A stretch of DNA of 39,720 nucleotides from Oscillospiraceae bacterium (GCA_031269595.1 JAISYX010000009.1:1-39720), one strand, 5' to 3'; numbered from the stretch's first letter, positions 15,393-23,952 are shown. A program made the numbers and translations. The notes: generated from the letters alone by a model not told the origin.

Positions 15393-15478
15393 AATTGAAA
15401 GTTGAAAGTTAAGGCAAATTTGCTGCGTAAATTAAAAGTTTATGAATTAAAAAAACTTTCAACTCTCAACTGTCAATT
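15393..15478. repeat. Inverted TTGAAAGTT runs between nadA and the lipid kinase
   Basis: AATTGAAAGTTGAAAGTT (15393-15410) faces AACTTTCAACTCTCAACTG with CAATT (15454-15478) across an AT-rich loop holding AATTTGCTGCGTAAATT. It is a degenerate member of the composite palindromes at 24008-24245 and 27801-28361. Confidence 0.7.
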
Positions 15479-15485
15479 GAAAAGC

Positions 15486-16403
15486 TTACCCGCCGTAGTT
15501 TAGCATTGCGTCTATGCTGCGCTTGGCTGCCAGACGCAGCTCTTCATCCATCTCTATTACTGCGCCGGAGCTGCCCTCTAATGCGCCCAGCACCCCTTGA
15601 AGGGTGGTGTACTTCATGTTTGGACAGATTAGCTTGTTTGGTGCAAGCTGATAAAAATTGCGCTGGGGATACTTGCGGATAAGCCAATCATATACACCCC
15701 GCTCTGTTGCTATTATAATGTCATCTGTGCTGTTTTCGCAATATTCTATAATTGCAGAGGTTGAGCCAAGCATATCCGCATGTGCGGCCACCTCAGGGCG
15801 GCATTCGGGATGCATAGCTATCTTTGCATTGGGATGCTGCGCCTTGGCCTGCTCCACATCCCGCAGACTAACGCTGTGATGTGTGGGACAGCAGCCGCTC
15901 CACAGTATAAGGTTCTTTTCGGGTACTTGAGCCTGCACGTACGCACCCAAATTTTGGTCAGGGATAAAGAGTATATCCTTTTGCGGCAGCTTTTTAACTA
16001 TCTTAACCGCAGTTGAGGAGGTAACGCAAACATCGCAGTGCGCCTTAAGTGCGGCCGTTGTATTGATGTAGGCACACACGCAGACATCGGGATTTGCCTT
16101 GCGGAATTCGGCAACCTTTTCAGGTGCGATTTGCTCCGCCATGGGGCAGGTGGCACTCTTGTGTGAGAGGATAACCTTTTTTTCAGGCGAGAGTATCTTA
16201 ACAGTTTCGGCCATAAAGCGCACCCCGCAAAGCAGTATGTTAGGGTGAGGATATTTAGTAGCCACAACCGCAAGGGCATAACTGTCGCCTGATATGTCGG
16301 CTATGTCTATAATATCGGGATCTTGATAGGTGTGCGCCAAAATAAGGGTATTTGTGCTCTGCTTGGCTGCGATTATTGCAGATTTAAGCTCGGTTTTATT
16401 CAT
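15486..16403 (-). CDS. nadA: Quinolinate synthase
   Basis: 305 residues, the short form of the family. It condenses iminoaspartate with dihydroxyacetone phosphate to quinolinate using a [4Fe-4S] cluster. The three cluster cysteines are visible with normal spacing: C86 (ATCPMAE), C171 or C172 (WSGCCPTH) and C260 (LICPNMK). Substrate motifs AHTYQDPDI, GVRFMAETVKIL, AYINTTAALK, FIPDQNLG, AMHPECRPEV and ATERG are intact. ATG 16403 has no GGAGG-type site; the nearest is GGTG, 5 nt upstream, at the end of the conserved leader (16404-16490). A four-codon mini-ORF overlaps the start (ATGA). The gene is about 3 kb from nadB-nadC on the same strand. Confidence 0.96.
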   Translation of the reverse strand: MNKTELKSAIIAAKQSTNTLILAHTYQDPDIIDIADISGDSYALAVVATKYPHPNILLCGVRFMAETVKILSPEKKVILSHKSATCPMAEQIAPEKVAEFRKANPDVCVCAYINTTAALKAHCDVCVTSSTAVKIVKKLPQKDILFIPDQNLGAYVQAQVPEKNLILWSGCCPTHHSVSLRDVEQAKAQHPNAKIAMHPECRPEVAAHADMLGSTSAIIEYCENSTDDIIIATERGVYDWLIRKYPQRNFYQLAPNKLICPNMKYTTLQGVLGALEGSSGAVIEMDEELRLAAKRSIDAMLNYGG

Positions 16404-16490
16404 AAAAACACCATGTGTTTAGAGAGCCCGCACACCAACAATTTATTAAAAAGTGTCTGTTGTGCCTGCGCTCTACCTTTCGTATTATTT
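16404..16490 (-). promoter_or_regulatory. Conserved leader element, copy B (nadA)
   Basis: On the minus strand the predicted RNA starts at about AAUACGAAAGGUAGAGCGCAG. It folds with AGAG/CUCU, CGCA/UGCG and CA-CAACA/UGUUG-GUG pairs around an A/U loop, then ends in the 6-bp hairpin AAACAC-AUG-GUGUUU. The hairpin's 3' arm contains GGUG, the only SD candidate for nadA. The loop AUG opens a mini-ORF (M V F L) whose UGA overlaps the nadA AUG. The sequence is shared with copies A and C in the DUF3990 cassette 10 kb away. No poly-U follows, so translational control, or a repressor operator at the dyad, fits better than transcription termination. Confidence 0.75.
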
Positions 16491-16495
16491 TAAAA

Positions 16496-16523
16496 CTTAT
16501 AGTCTCCTTTGGCATAAAATCAA
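16496..16523 (-). promoter_or_regulatory. Probable nadA promoter
   Basis: Minus-strand TTGATT (16518-16523), 16 bp, TATAAG (16496-16501). The expected start near 16489 coincides with the 5' edge of the conserved leader, which makes the leader a complete 5' untranslated region of about 86 nt. Confidence 0.6.
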
Positions 16524-16758
16524 TTTTAATGAAAAAATTGTACCACAAAGATAAGCAAAAAGCAATATTTACAGGAGCGCAATCATTTAAATTGATTTTC
16601 ACCCCCTGTTTTTATTCGCACATCTTGCAATTATACGGCTAAAGAGTGTATAATGATATATGTCTTAAAAATTTAAGAAAAAGTTAAGCTTTTACATTGC
16701 AATAAGTTAAGGCTGTTAAGCTAAAATATTGAGTACAAACAAGATAGGAGAGCTGCAC
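16524..16758. other. AT-rich divergent intergenic region
   Basis: About 235 bp between the nadA promoter and the small membrane protein gene. It holds several TTAAG motifs (about 16665-16720), some in inverted orientation, but no consensus promoter and no RNA structure I can support. Confidence 0.5.
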
Positions 16759-17178
16759 ATGAATAAAAAAACTAAAATTACAATTGTAGCAATTGTAGGA
16801 GTAATTGCATTAATACCCATAATTGTTTGGGTTTGCGGAAAAAGCCTAAATATAAAGCCTGACGGCATTGCTTCTATAATAATAGGTGCCGGATATCAAG
16901 TGGAGCTTGATAGCGACGAGGACATAAAAGCTTGCTTGAAATTAATCAACAGCATAAAGTTTTATCCTTCTGATGTTATAGAAGCTTCTGAACCCGCAGT
17001 AATTATTTATATTTATGATAATAAAGGCAATATAATTAATGACATAGAGATTTGGGACAGCGATAAATTTGGGTATACTGTCGGCGAGGGAGCAGATAAC
17101 GGCTGGTACAGAGTAAGCCCGTTTGAACTCAACAAAATCGATAAATTTTGCGAGAAATATGCTAAGGATGAAGCTTAA
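16759..17178 (+). CDS. Small membrane-anchored protein of unknown function
   Basis: 139 residues from ATG 16759, with AGGAG (16745-16749) upstream; a TTG 30 bp earlier in frame is less likely. One N-terminal transmembrane segment (KITIVAIVGVIALIPIIVWV) precedes a small extracytoplasmic domain with ASIIIGAGYQVELDSDEDIK, VIIYIYDNKGNIINDIEIWD and YTVGEGADNGWYRV. The layout recalls DUF5301-type proteins, but I cannot confirm this. Composition is AT-rich compared with its neighbours. It is followed by spoVM 88 bp downstream. Confidence 0.7.
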   Translation: MNKKTKITIVAIVGVIALIPIIVWVCGKSLNIKPDGIASIIIGAGYQVELDSDEDIKACLKLINSIKFYPSDVIEASEPAVIIYIYDNKGNIINDIEIWDSDKFGYTVGEGADNGWYRVSPFELNKIDKFCEKYAKDEA

Positions 17179-17266
17179 CGGCTGATATTTTAATCACACA
17201 TCTGCTAAGCCTGCGTACTATGGTTATTGAGGATTTCAAATCTTTATTAACGGAGGTACTTAACAA

Positions 17267-17350
17267 ATGAAGGTTGTAGTATGGAAAAGCAACAAGTTTA
17301 TGGGTTGCATACTTAGAAAAGTTTTTAAAATTAAAAAGAGTGAGGCATAA
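17267..17350 (+). CDS. spoVM: Stage V sporulation protein M (SpoVM)
   Basis: A 27-residue peptide starting at ATG 17267 with CGGAGG (17251-17256) 10 nt upstream. It begins MKVVVWKSNKFMGCILRKVF and ends KIKKSEA. It aligns end to end with B. subtilis SpoVM: M-K at 1-2, K7, K10-F11, G13, I15, R17, and a basic tail. SpoVM is an amphipathic helix that recognises the convex forespore membrane, anchors SpoIVA and starts spore coat assembly. Residue 9, a functionally important proline in B. subtilis, is asparagine here. The gene has its own terminator (17390-17420). It shows that the organism belongs to an endospore-forming lineage. Confidence 0.85.
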   Translation: MKVVVWKSNKFMGCILRKVFKIKKSEA

Positions 17351-17389
17351 TGCTGCTTTGCACAGGGATGTATCATAAATCTACAAAAA

Positions 17390-17420
17390 CCTGAGCGTTG
17401 TTTGGACGCTCGGGTTTTTT
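17390..17420 (+). terminator. Rho-independent terminator of spoVM
   Basis: CCTGAGCG (17390-17397) pairs with CGCTCGGG (17407-17414) around a 9-nt loop, with one G-T pair, followed by TTTTTT (17415-17420) and preceded by AAAAA. Confidence 0.9.
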
Positions 17421-17448
17421 GCTGTGTGCAAGCTTGGTTTGCTTTGTT

Positions 17449-17588
17449 CGTATTAATGTATAACGGGATATTATCATAGCTTTGTGCCCGTGCGGCATGA
17501 GCACAAGCCAAGATAATATCTTGTTACATATTAATACGATAAAACTCAGGAATCAGCCAAAACAATATCTTGCTACACATTAATACAG
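17449..17588. repeat. Imperfect palindrome plus direct repeat upstream of valS
   Basis: CGTATTAATGTATAACGGGA (17449-17468, continuing TATTATC) is opposed by GATAATATCTTGTTACATAT with TAATACG (17512-17538). An inner GCTTTGTGC/GCACAAGC hairpin lies between them. A second, direct copy of the right arm follows at about 17563-17588 (AATATCTTGCTACACATTAA). No coding frame or known element is recognised. The stretch fills most of the gap between the spoVM terminator and the valS promoter. Confidence 0.65.
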
Positions 17589-17638
17589 CTGCATTTAGCC
17601 TTATCCGGCAACAGTGTGCATTTTTGCACAATTCACCC

Positions 17639-17667
17639 TTGAAAACCCCGCTAAGCCGTGATATAAT
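17639..17667 (+). promoter_or_regulatory. Promoter of the valS-iorA-iorB-paaK operon
   Basis: TTGAAA (17639-17644), 17 bp, TATAAT (17662-17667). The leader from about 17674 to 17709 is too short for a T-box, which many Firmicutes place before valS. Confidence 0.8.
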
Positions 17668-17709
17668 TAAAAAGTTAATAAAAAATTATAATATCGGAGG
17701 AATTTAACC

Positions 17710-20328
17710 ATGCCCGAAGAAATTGCAAAGGCCTATGAACCTCAGGAGGTAGAGGATAAAATATACGAATTCTGGCAGCAAAACCGCTGGTTTCACGCTG
17801 TTCCCGATTCCTCAAAAAAGCCCTATACTATAGTCATACCGCCGCCAAACATCACTGGCCAGCTGCATATGGGACATGCCCTTGACGAGACCCTGCAGGA
17901 CATACTCATCCGCTGGAGGCGTATGCAGGGCTACTCTGCCCTGTGGCTGCCGGGCACAGACCACGCCGCCATTGCCACAGAGGCTAAAATTGTTGCGGCC
18001 ATGGCTGAGGAGGGCGTTACCAAGGAGGATTTAGGCCGTGAGGGCTTTCTTGAGCGTGCATGGCAGTGGAAGGATAAATACGGCAGCAGAATAGTAGAGC
18101 AGCTTAAAAAGCTGGGCTCCTCCTGCGATTGGGAGCGGGAACGCTTTACTATGGACGAGGGCTGCTCCAAGGCCGTTAAGGAGGTATTTGTCCGCCTGTA
18201 TGAAAAGGGGCTTATCTACAGGGGTGAGAGGATAATCAACTGGTGTCCCAAGTGCAAAACCTCCCTATCAGATGCAGAGGTTGAATTTGATGAAAAGGCG
18301 GGGAGCTTCTGGCACCTGCGCTATCACCTCACCGACGGCAGCGGCTACTTAGACCTAGCCACCACACGCCCCGAAACTCTTTTGGGCGACACCGCCCTTG
18401 CGGTGCACCCCGACGACGAGCGTTACAAGTCCTTCGTTGGCAAAACCGTAACTCTGCCTCTGGTGGGCAGAGAGATACCCGTTGTTGCAGATTCCTATGT
18501 TGAGCCGGAGTTTGGCACGGGCGTTGTTAAAATCACCCCCGCCCACGACCCCAACGACTTTGAGGTTGGCCTTAGGCACAAGCTGCCTGTAATCAACGTG
18601 TTAAACGAGGACGCCACCATAAACGAGCAGGGCGGCAAATATGAAGGACTAGACCGCTATGAGTGCCGCAAGGCCATTGTTAAGGATTTAGAGCAGGGCG
18701 GATTCCTGCTAAAGATAGAGCCACACAACCACAATGTAGGGGGCTGCTACAGGTGCGGAACCACCGTTGAGCCCAGAGTTTCTACCCAGTGGTTTGTTAA
18801 AATGGAACCCCTGGCAAAGCCCGCTATTCAGGCGGTTAAAGAGGGTCAAACCAAGTTTGTGCCCGAGCGTTTTGATAAAATTTACTTCCATTGGCTTGAA
18901 AATATACGTGATTGGTGCATCTCCCGCCAAATTTGGTGGGGTCACAGAATCCCCGCTTGGTACTGCCAGTCCTGCGGAAAGACTATAGTCTCCCGTGAGG
19001 AAGCGGACGTATGTCCGCACTGTAAATCGGCAAGCCTTGAGCAGGATACAGACACTCTGGACACCTGGTTTTCCTCTGCCCTATGGCCGTTTTCAACCCT
19101 AGGCTGGCCGGATAAAACCGAGGAGTTAAAATACTTCTATCCCACTAATACCCTTGTAACAGGCTATGATATTATATTCTTCTGGGTTGTAAGAATGATG
19201 TTCTCCGGCCTTGAACACACTGGAGAAGTCCCCTTTAACACCGTGTTTATCCACGGTATAGTAAGAGATTCGCAGGGGCGCAAGATGTCTAAATCCCTTG
19301 GCAACGGCATAGACCCTCTGGTGGTTATACAGCAATACGGTGCAGACGCACTGCGCTTCTCGCTAACCACGGGAGTTAGCCCGGGCAACGACATGCGCTT
19401 TACAGAAGAGAAGGTGGAATCCAGCCGCAACTTTGCAAACAAGCTGTGGAACGCAACCCGCTTTGTGCTTATGAATTTGGGGGAGGAAGAGCTTAGCCTA
19501 GAGCTGCCAACAGAGCTTGCTCTGGAGGATAAATGGATAATCTCCACCCTTAATGCAACTATCAGAGAGGTCACAAACAACCTTGAAAACTTTGAGCTGG
19601 GCATAGCCCTGCAAAAGGTAAACGACTTTGTGTGGGAGAGCTTTTGCGATTGGTACATCGAGCTCTCAAAGGCTCGCTTGCAGCAGGGAGGGGAGACAGC
19701 TAAATCTGTGCGCTCTGTGCTTATTTATGTGCTTACAAGCGCACTAAAGCTGCTGCACCCCTTTATGCCGTATATCACCGAGGCACTGTATCAGTCTATC
19801 CCGCACAATGAGGAGGCTGTTATTATCTCCAAATGGCCGGAGTACTCCCCCGCTAAGGATTACCCCGCAGAGGCCGCCGAGATGGGGCGCATTATGGCAG
19901 CTATCAGGGCTATACGCACACGCAGAAGTGAGATGAACGTGCCCCCCTCTAAAAAGGCCAAGGTTTATATAGATACAGCTTATACCGCTACATTTGAAAA
20001 CGGAGTGCCCTTCCTGCTGCGTCTGGCCTCCGCCTCAGAGGTAGAGATAGGCACGGGCTTTGAGCTGGAGGGTGCTGTTAACATAGTAACAGACGTGGCT
20101 AAAATATATATTCCCATGGCTGAGCTTGTGGATAAGGCAAAGGAGCTTGAACGCCTTAACAAGGAGCTTGAAAAGGCACAAAAGGACTTTAACATGATTA
20201 GCGGCAAGCTGAACAATCAGGGCTTTGTAGCAAAAGCACCCGCAAGCGTTGTAGAGGCAGAGCGGGCAAAGCTGGCCAAAATTGAGGATAAAATTGAGCT
20301 TATAAACAGTGCATTGGAGAAATTATAG
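17710..20328 (+). CDS. valS: Valine--tRNA ligase
   Basis: 872 residues, normal for a bacterial ValRS. ATG 17710 has CGGAGGA upstream. The class Ia signatures are HMGH (53-56, within [17 protein letters not shown]) and KMSKS (525-529). The editing domain with [12 protein letters not shown], the CIGCH-like zinc cysteines ([10 protein letters not shown] and [17 protein letters not shown]), the anticodon-binding helical domain and the C-terminal coiled coil (about 805-870, [20 protein letters not shown]) are all present. It charges tRNA-Val in the cytoplasm and removes mischarged threonine. It is separated from iorA by 2 bp, an unusual partnership for a synthetase. Confidence 0.97.
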   Translation: MPEEIAKAYEPQEVEDKIYEFWQQNRWFHAVPDSSKKPYTIVIPPPNITGQLHMGHALDETLQDILIRWRRMQGYSALWLPGTDHAAIATEAKIVAAMAEEGVTKEDLGREGFLERAWQWKDKYGSRIVEQLKKLGSSCDWERERFTMDEGCSKAVKEVFVRLYEKGLIYRGERIINWCPKCKTSLSDAEVEFDEKAGSFWHLRYHLTDGSGYLDLATTRPETLLGDTALAVHPDDERYKSFVGKTVTLPLVGREIPVVADSYVEPEFGTGVVKITPAHDPNDFEVGLRHKLPVINVLNEDATINEQGGKYEGLDRYECRKAIVKDLEQGGFLLKIEPHNHNVGGCYRCGTTVEPRVSTQWFVKMEPLAKPAIQAVKEGQTKFVPERFDKIYFHWLENIRDWCISRQIWWGHRIPAWYCQSCGKTIVSREEADVCPHCKSASLEQDTDTLDTWFSSALWPFSTLGWPDKTEELKYFYPTNTLVTGYDIIFFWVVRMMFSGLEHTGEVPFNTVFIHGIVRDSQGRKMSKSLGNGIDPLVVIQQYGADALRFSLTTGVSPGNDMRFTEEKVESSRNFANKLWNATRFVLMNLGEEELSLELPTELALEDKWIISTLNATIREVTNNLENFELGIALQKVNDFVWESFCDWYIELSKARLQQGGETAKSVRSVLIYVLTSALKLLHPFMPYITEALYQSIPHNEEAVIISKWPEYSPAKDYPAEAAEMGRIMAAIRAIRTRRSEMNVPPSKKAKVYIDTAYTATFENGVPFLLRLASASEVEIGTGFELEGAVNIVTDVAKIYIPMAELVDKAKELERLNKELEKAQKDFNMISGKLNNQGFVAKAPASVVEAERAKLAKIEDKIELINSALEKL

Positions 20329-20330
20329 AT

Positions 20331-22145
20331 ATGTCTAAAATACAAATGCTAATGGGCAACGAGGCTATAGCTCTTGGTGCTCTTAGGGCGGGGGTTCAGG
20401 TGGTTTCGGGCTACCCGGGCACGCCCTCAACAGAGATACTGGAGAGCATAGCCAAGCAAAAGACATTGGGCAACTATCCCAATGTCTATGTGGAGTGGTC
20501 GGTTAACGAAAAGTCTGCCATGGAGGTGGCCGCAGGTGCGGCCTTTGCAGGCGCAAGAGTGCTTGTAACCATGAAGCAGGTGGGCTTAAACGTGGCCTCC
20601 GACCCCCTTATGAGCCTTAACTACACAGGCATAAAGGGCGGCATGGTTATAGCTGTGGCCGACGACCCCGGCCCTATCTCCTCCCAAACAGAGCAGGACA
20701 CCCGCCGCTTTGGTGAGTTCGCCAAGCTTATGGTGTTCGACCCCTCCTCGCCGGAGGAGGCCTACACCATGATAGCCGACGCCTTTGAATACTCCGAGGC
20801 CTATGGCAGGCCTGTTATTCTGCGCCCCACAACAAGGGTGTGTCACGGCTATGCCTCTGTGGAGCTTTTGCCTGACCTGCCCCCCAGAGAGATAGAGGGC
20901 TTTACAAAGGATGGCGGCAAGTGGGTTATCTTCCCACGCCTCTCCTATAACAATCATATTATAATAGAGCGGGATTTAAAGGAGCTGGAGCACAGGCTCT
21001 CAAGCTACAGCGCAAACTCCCTAACAGGCAGCGGCAAAAAGGGCATAGCCTGCGGGGGTGTCAGTTACGCCTATGTCAAGGAGGCTCTTGAGGGCGTAAA
21101 TGAGGAGTATAAGCTGCTCAAGGTGGGCACTGTGCCATTCCCTGCCGATTTAGGCCTGGAGTTCCTAAAGGGTCTTGATGAGCTTATAGTCTTTGAGGAG
21201 CTTGACCCTGTTATAGAAAAGGCTCTGATTCACCTATGCGGAGTGCACAATTTAAATGTAAAAATAAAGGGCAAGCTTAGCTTAGACACTCCCAACGCAG
21301 GCGAAAACACCGTCTCCGAAATTTTACGACGCATAGCTGGGTTCTTAGATGTAGCTTTTCAGACTAGCCGTGATAACGCCCTCCCACCGCTGCCCGTGCG
21401 GCCTCCTGTGCTGTGCGCAGGCTGCCCCCACAGAGCCTCCTTCTTTGCGGTTAAAGAGGCTGCAAAGGGCTTAAAAACCGTGTTTTGCGGGGATATAGGC
21501 TGCTATACCTTAGGCAATGCTCTGCCCTTGGAAATGACAGACACCTGCCTGTGCATGGGTGCGGGTTTAACCGTTGCTCAGGGCATAACAAGAGCCGAGC
21601 CAAGCCGCACCGCCTTTGCCTTTATAGGCGATTCCACCTTCTTTCACACAGGCTTAGCGGGAGTTGTCAATGCGGTTTATAATCAGGCGGAGATTATCAT
21701 TTGTATTTTGGATAACAGCACCACGGCAATGACAGGCAATCAGCCCCACCCTGGCTTAGGCCGCAAGGTAACGGGTGAGCCCGCACCAAGGCTTAGCATT
21801 TACGATATAGTCAAGGCCATGGGTGTAAGCGAATTAACAAGGGTTAACGCCTTTGATTTAGAGGCGGGCAAGTCCGCCGTTAAGCAAATGCTGGCCAAAA
21901 CAGGCGTGCGTGTAATCCTGTTTGAGGGGCTATGCATAGCTGTAGATAAAAAAGGTACACCCTACTCAGTTGAGGATGAAACCTGCAAGGCCTGTTCTAT
22001 ATGTGTTAAAAAGCTGGGCTGCCCCGCTATCTCCTTTAAAGAGGACGGCAAGGCGGTAATTTCGCCCCACCTGTGCACAGGCTGCGGCGTATGCTCGGGA
22101 GTATGTCCCTTTAATGCTATAAAGGAGGGGCAGCTAAATGCTTAA
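20331..22145 (+). CDS. iorA: Indolepyruvate:ferredoxin oxidoreductase alpha subunit
   Basis: 604 residues. It catalyses CoA- and ferredoxin-dependent oxidative decarboxylation of aryl pyruvates, from Trp, Phe and Tyr transamination, to aryl-acetyl-CoA. The N-terminal pyrimidine domain (GNEAIALGALRAGVQVVSGYPGTP..E) is followed by the TPP domain (CAGCPHR, GDIGCYTLG, GDSTFFHTGL, NSTTAMTGNQPHPG). The C-terminal 2[4Fe-4S] ferredoxin domain has C552-x2-C555-x2-C558-x5-C564 and C582-x2-C585-x2-C588-x3-C592; the first set has a slightly enlarged last gap. It lies 2 bp after valS and overlaps iorB by 8 bp. Confidence 0.95.
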   Translation: MSKIQMLMGNEAIALGALRAGVQVVSGYPGTPSTEILESIAKQKTLGNYPNVYVEWSVNEKSAMEVAAGAAFAGARVLVTMKQVGLNVASDPLMSLNYTGIKGGMVIAVADDPGPISSQTEQDTRRFGEFAKLMVFDPSSPEEAYTMIADAFEYSEAYGRPVILRPTTRVCHGYASVELLPDLPPREIEGFTKDGGKWVIFPRLSYNNHIIIERDLKELEHRLSSYSANSLTGSGKKGIACGGVSYAYVKEALEGVNEEYKLLKVGTVPFPADLGLEFLKGLDELIVFEELDPVIEKALIHLCGVHNLNVKIKGKLSLDTPNAGENTVSEILRRIAGFLDVAFQTSRDNALPPLPVRPPVLCAGCPHRASFFAVKEAAKGLKTVFCGDIGCYTLGNALPLEMTDTCLCMGAGLTVAQGITRAEPSRTAFAFIGDSTFFHTGLAGVVNAVYNQAEIIICILDNSTTAMTGNQPHPGLGRKVTGEPAPRLSIYDIVKAMGVSELTRVNAFDLEAGKSAVKQMLAKTGVRVILFEGLCIAVDKKGTPYSVEDETCKACSICVKKLGCPAISFKEDGKAVISPHLCTGCGVCSGVCPFNAIKEGQLNA

Positions 22146-22725
22146 TATATTAGTAACGGGTGTGGGCGGCCAAGGCACGGTGCTCTTTGCCCGATTGATA
22201 GGCTCGGCGGCCATAAGCAGCGGCTATGCCGTTAAGGGCACAGAGACTATAGGCATGGCTCAAAGAGGCGGCAGTGTTGTAAGCCATTTAAGAATAGGCG
22301 AGCTTATAAACTCCCCTCTCATTCCCTTAGAAAAGGCAGATTTAATTATAGCCTTTGAGCCGGCAGAGGCCGTGCGCAGCTTGCCATATTTATCAAAGGA
22401 GGGCAAGCTACTCACTCTGGACGCTCCCATTCAGCCTGTAACGGCCTCACTCACAGGCAAGGGCTACGAGGCGGCGGAGATGCTGGGCTTCTTAAAAGCA
22501 AATGTAAGCAATTTAAGCGTGCTAAGCTCCGCAGAGCTTGCAAGGGGCAGCGGCAGTGCAAAGGTTATAAATGTTGCCATGCTGGGCTTTGTGCTTGCAA
22601 AGGGCTGGCTCCCATTTGAGGAGGAGGCTTTGCTGGCCGTGTTAAATGAGCGCATACCAAAAAGGTTTTTAGAGCTTAACATAAAGGCACTTAATACAGG
22701 AAAGGAATATGCACAATGGAACTGA
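22138..22725 (+). CDS. iorB: Indolepyruvate:ferredoxin oxidoreductase beta subunit
   Basis: 195 residues of the gamma domain type: NILVTGVGGQGTVLFARLIG, GTETIGMAQRGGSVVSHLRIG, ADLIIAFEPAEA. It completes the IorAB heterodimer. ATG 22138 sits inside the iorA 3' end (8-bp overlap) after GGAGGGG, and the gene overlaps the ligase gene by 10 bp, so all three are coupled. Confidence 0.95.
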   Translation: MLNILVTGVGGQGTVLFARLIGSAAISSGYAVKGTETIGMAQRGGSVVSHLRIGELINSPLIPLEKADLIIAFEPAEAVRSLPYLSKEGKLLTLDAPIQPVTASLTGKGYEAAEMLGFLKANVSNLSVLSSAELARGSGSAKVINVAMLGFVLAKGWLPFEEEALLAVLNERIPKRFLELNIKALNTGKEYAQWN

Positions 22726-23951
22726 CAAATGAGATTTTGCAACAAATCAGAGCAGCCGTATCACATGCTAAAAACAGCGAATACTACAAGGCGAGGTTTG
22801 CCGAGATAGAGCCTGAGGACATTAAAACAGCCAAGGATTTTAACAAGCTGCCCTTTACAGGCAAGGAGGATTTGCGTGCTGCGTATCCGCTGGGCTTGCA
22901 GGCTGTGCCTGATGAAAAAATAGTGCGTATACACTCCTCCTCCGGCACAACGGGAGTGCCTGTCATCATACCCTACACTCAAAAGGATGTGCAGGATTGG
23001 GCCATCATGTTTAAAAGATGCTATGAGACAGCGGGCATAACAAACAAGGATAGAATCCAAATTACCCCCGGGTATGGGCTTTGGACAGCGGGAATCGGCT
23101 TTCAGCTGGGCGCAGAGCTGCTGGGCGCAATGGCTGTTCCCATGGGTCCGGGCAACACGGAAAAGCAGCTGCAAATGATGATGGATTTAAAATCCACTGT
23201 TATTACAGCCACCTCCTCCTATGCCCTATTACTGGCCGAGGAGATAGCTAAGCGTGGCATAAAGGATATGATACACCTTAAAAAGGGAGTTATAGGCTCG
23301 GAGCGTTGGGGCGAGAAAATGCGCCGCCGCATAGCCGAAGAGCTGGGTGTGGAGCTATATGACATTTACGGCTTAACCGAAATTTACGGCCCTGGCATAG
23401 GCGTCAGCTGCAAGCATGAGTGCGGAATGCACATGTGGACAGATTATCTCTATTATGAGGTTGTCAACCCACACACAGGGGAACTAGTGCCTGAGGGCGA
23501 GATAGGCGAGCTGGTTATAACCACTCTTGCCAAGGAGGGCGCACCACTTATTCGCTACCGCACACATGATTTAACCCGTGAAAAATTCGGCCAGTGCGAA
23601 TGCGGCTCACCCTACCCCAGAATCGACACCATAATAGGGCGTTCTGATGACATGGTTAAGGTTAAGGGCACTATGATTTACCCGGGCAAGGTGGACGAGT
23701 TCCTCTCAACTGTAGAGGGTGTTAGCAGTGAATATCAGGTTATAATAGACCACCTTAACGGCAGGGATATTGTAAACCTGCTGTTTGAAACCCCTGTAGA
23801 GGCTGAGGCAGAGCGCAAGGCCTTAGCTAAAAGGGTAGAGGCAGAGTTTAAGCAAAAAATAGGCCTAACTCCAACAGCAAAGGCCGTAGGCATGGGAGAT
23901 TTGCCCAGAAGCGAAAAGAAGTCTACCCGTATATTTGACAACAGATACTAG
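22716..23951 (+). CDS. paaK: Phenylacetate--CoA ligase (aryl-acetate CoA ligase)
   Basis: 411 residues, AMP-forming. HSSSGTTGVPV (AMP-binding P-loop, S74-G80), YGLTEIYGPG, YRTHDLT, GRSDDMVKVKG and the C-terminal lysine region (SEKKSTRIFDNRY) match PaaK. With IorAB it interconverts aryl-pyruvate, aryl-acetyl-CoA and aryl-acetate. In fermentative anaerobes the pair can run toward ATP gain from aromatic amino acids or toward activation of aryl-acetates for reductive carboxylation. The sequence does not show direction. It is the last gene of the operon, followed by a hairpin at 23953-23976. Confidence 0.93.
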   Translation: MELTNEILQQIRAAVSHAKNSEYYKARFAEIEPEDIKTAKDFNKLPFTGKEDLRAAYPLGLQAVPDEKIVRIHSSSGTTGVPVIIPYTQKDVQDWAIMFKRCYETAGITNKDRIQITPGYGLWTAGIGFQLGAELLGAMAVPMGPGNTEKQLQMMMDLKSTVITATSSYALLLAEEIAKRGIKDMIHLKKGVIGSERWGEKMRRRIAEELGVELYDIYGLTEIYGPGIGVSCKHECGMHMWTDYLYYEVVNPHTGELVPEGEIGELVITTLAKEGAPLIRYRTHDLTREKFGQCECGSPYPRIDTIIGRSDDMVKVKGTMIYPGKVDEFLSTVEGVSSEYQVIIDHLNGRDIVNLLFETPVEAEAERKALAKRVEAEFKQKIGLTPTAKAVGMGDLPRSEKKSTRIFDNRY

Positions 23952-23952
23952 G

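Noticed and set aside
16404-16490. The leader copies as a plain mobile repeat (MITE)
   Set aside because: All three are in the same orientation relative to the gene and end at the start codon with the same SD spacing. A repeat would not be so placed. Not fully excluded with three copies.
17449-17588. CRISPR array
   Set aside because: Only two direct copies of one arm with a palindrome and no regular spacers. No cas genes in the window.
17639-17709. T-box leader for valS
   Set aside because: The leader is only about 35 nt and lacks a T-box motif.
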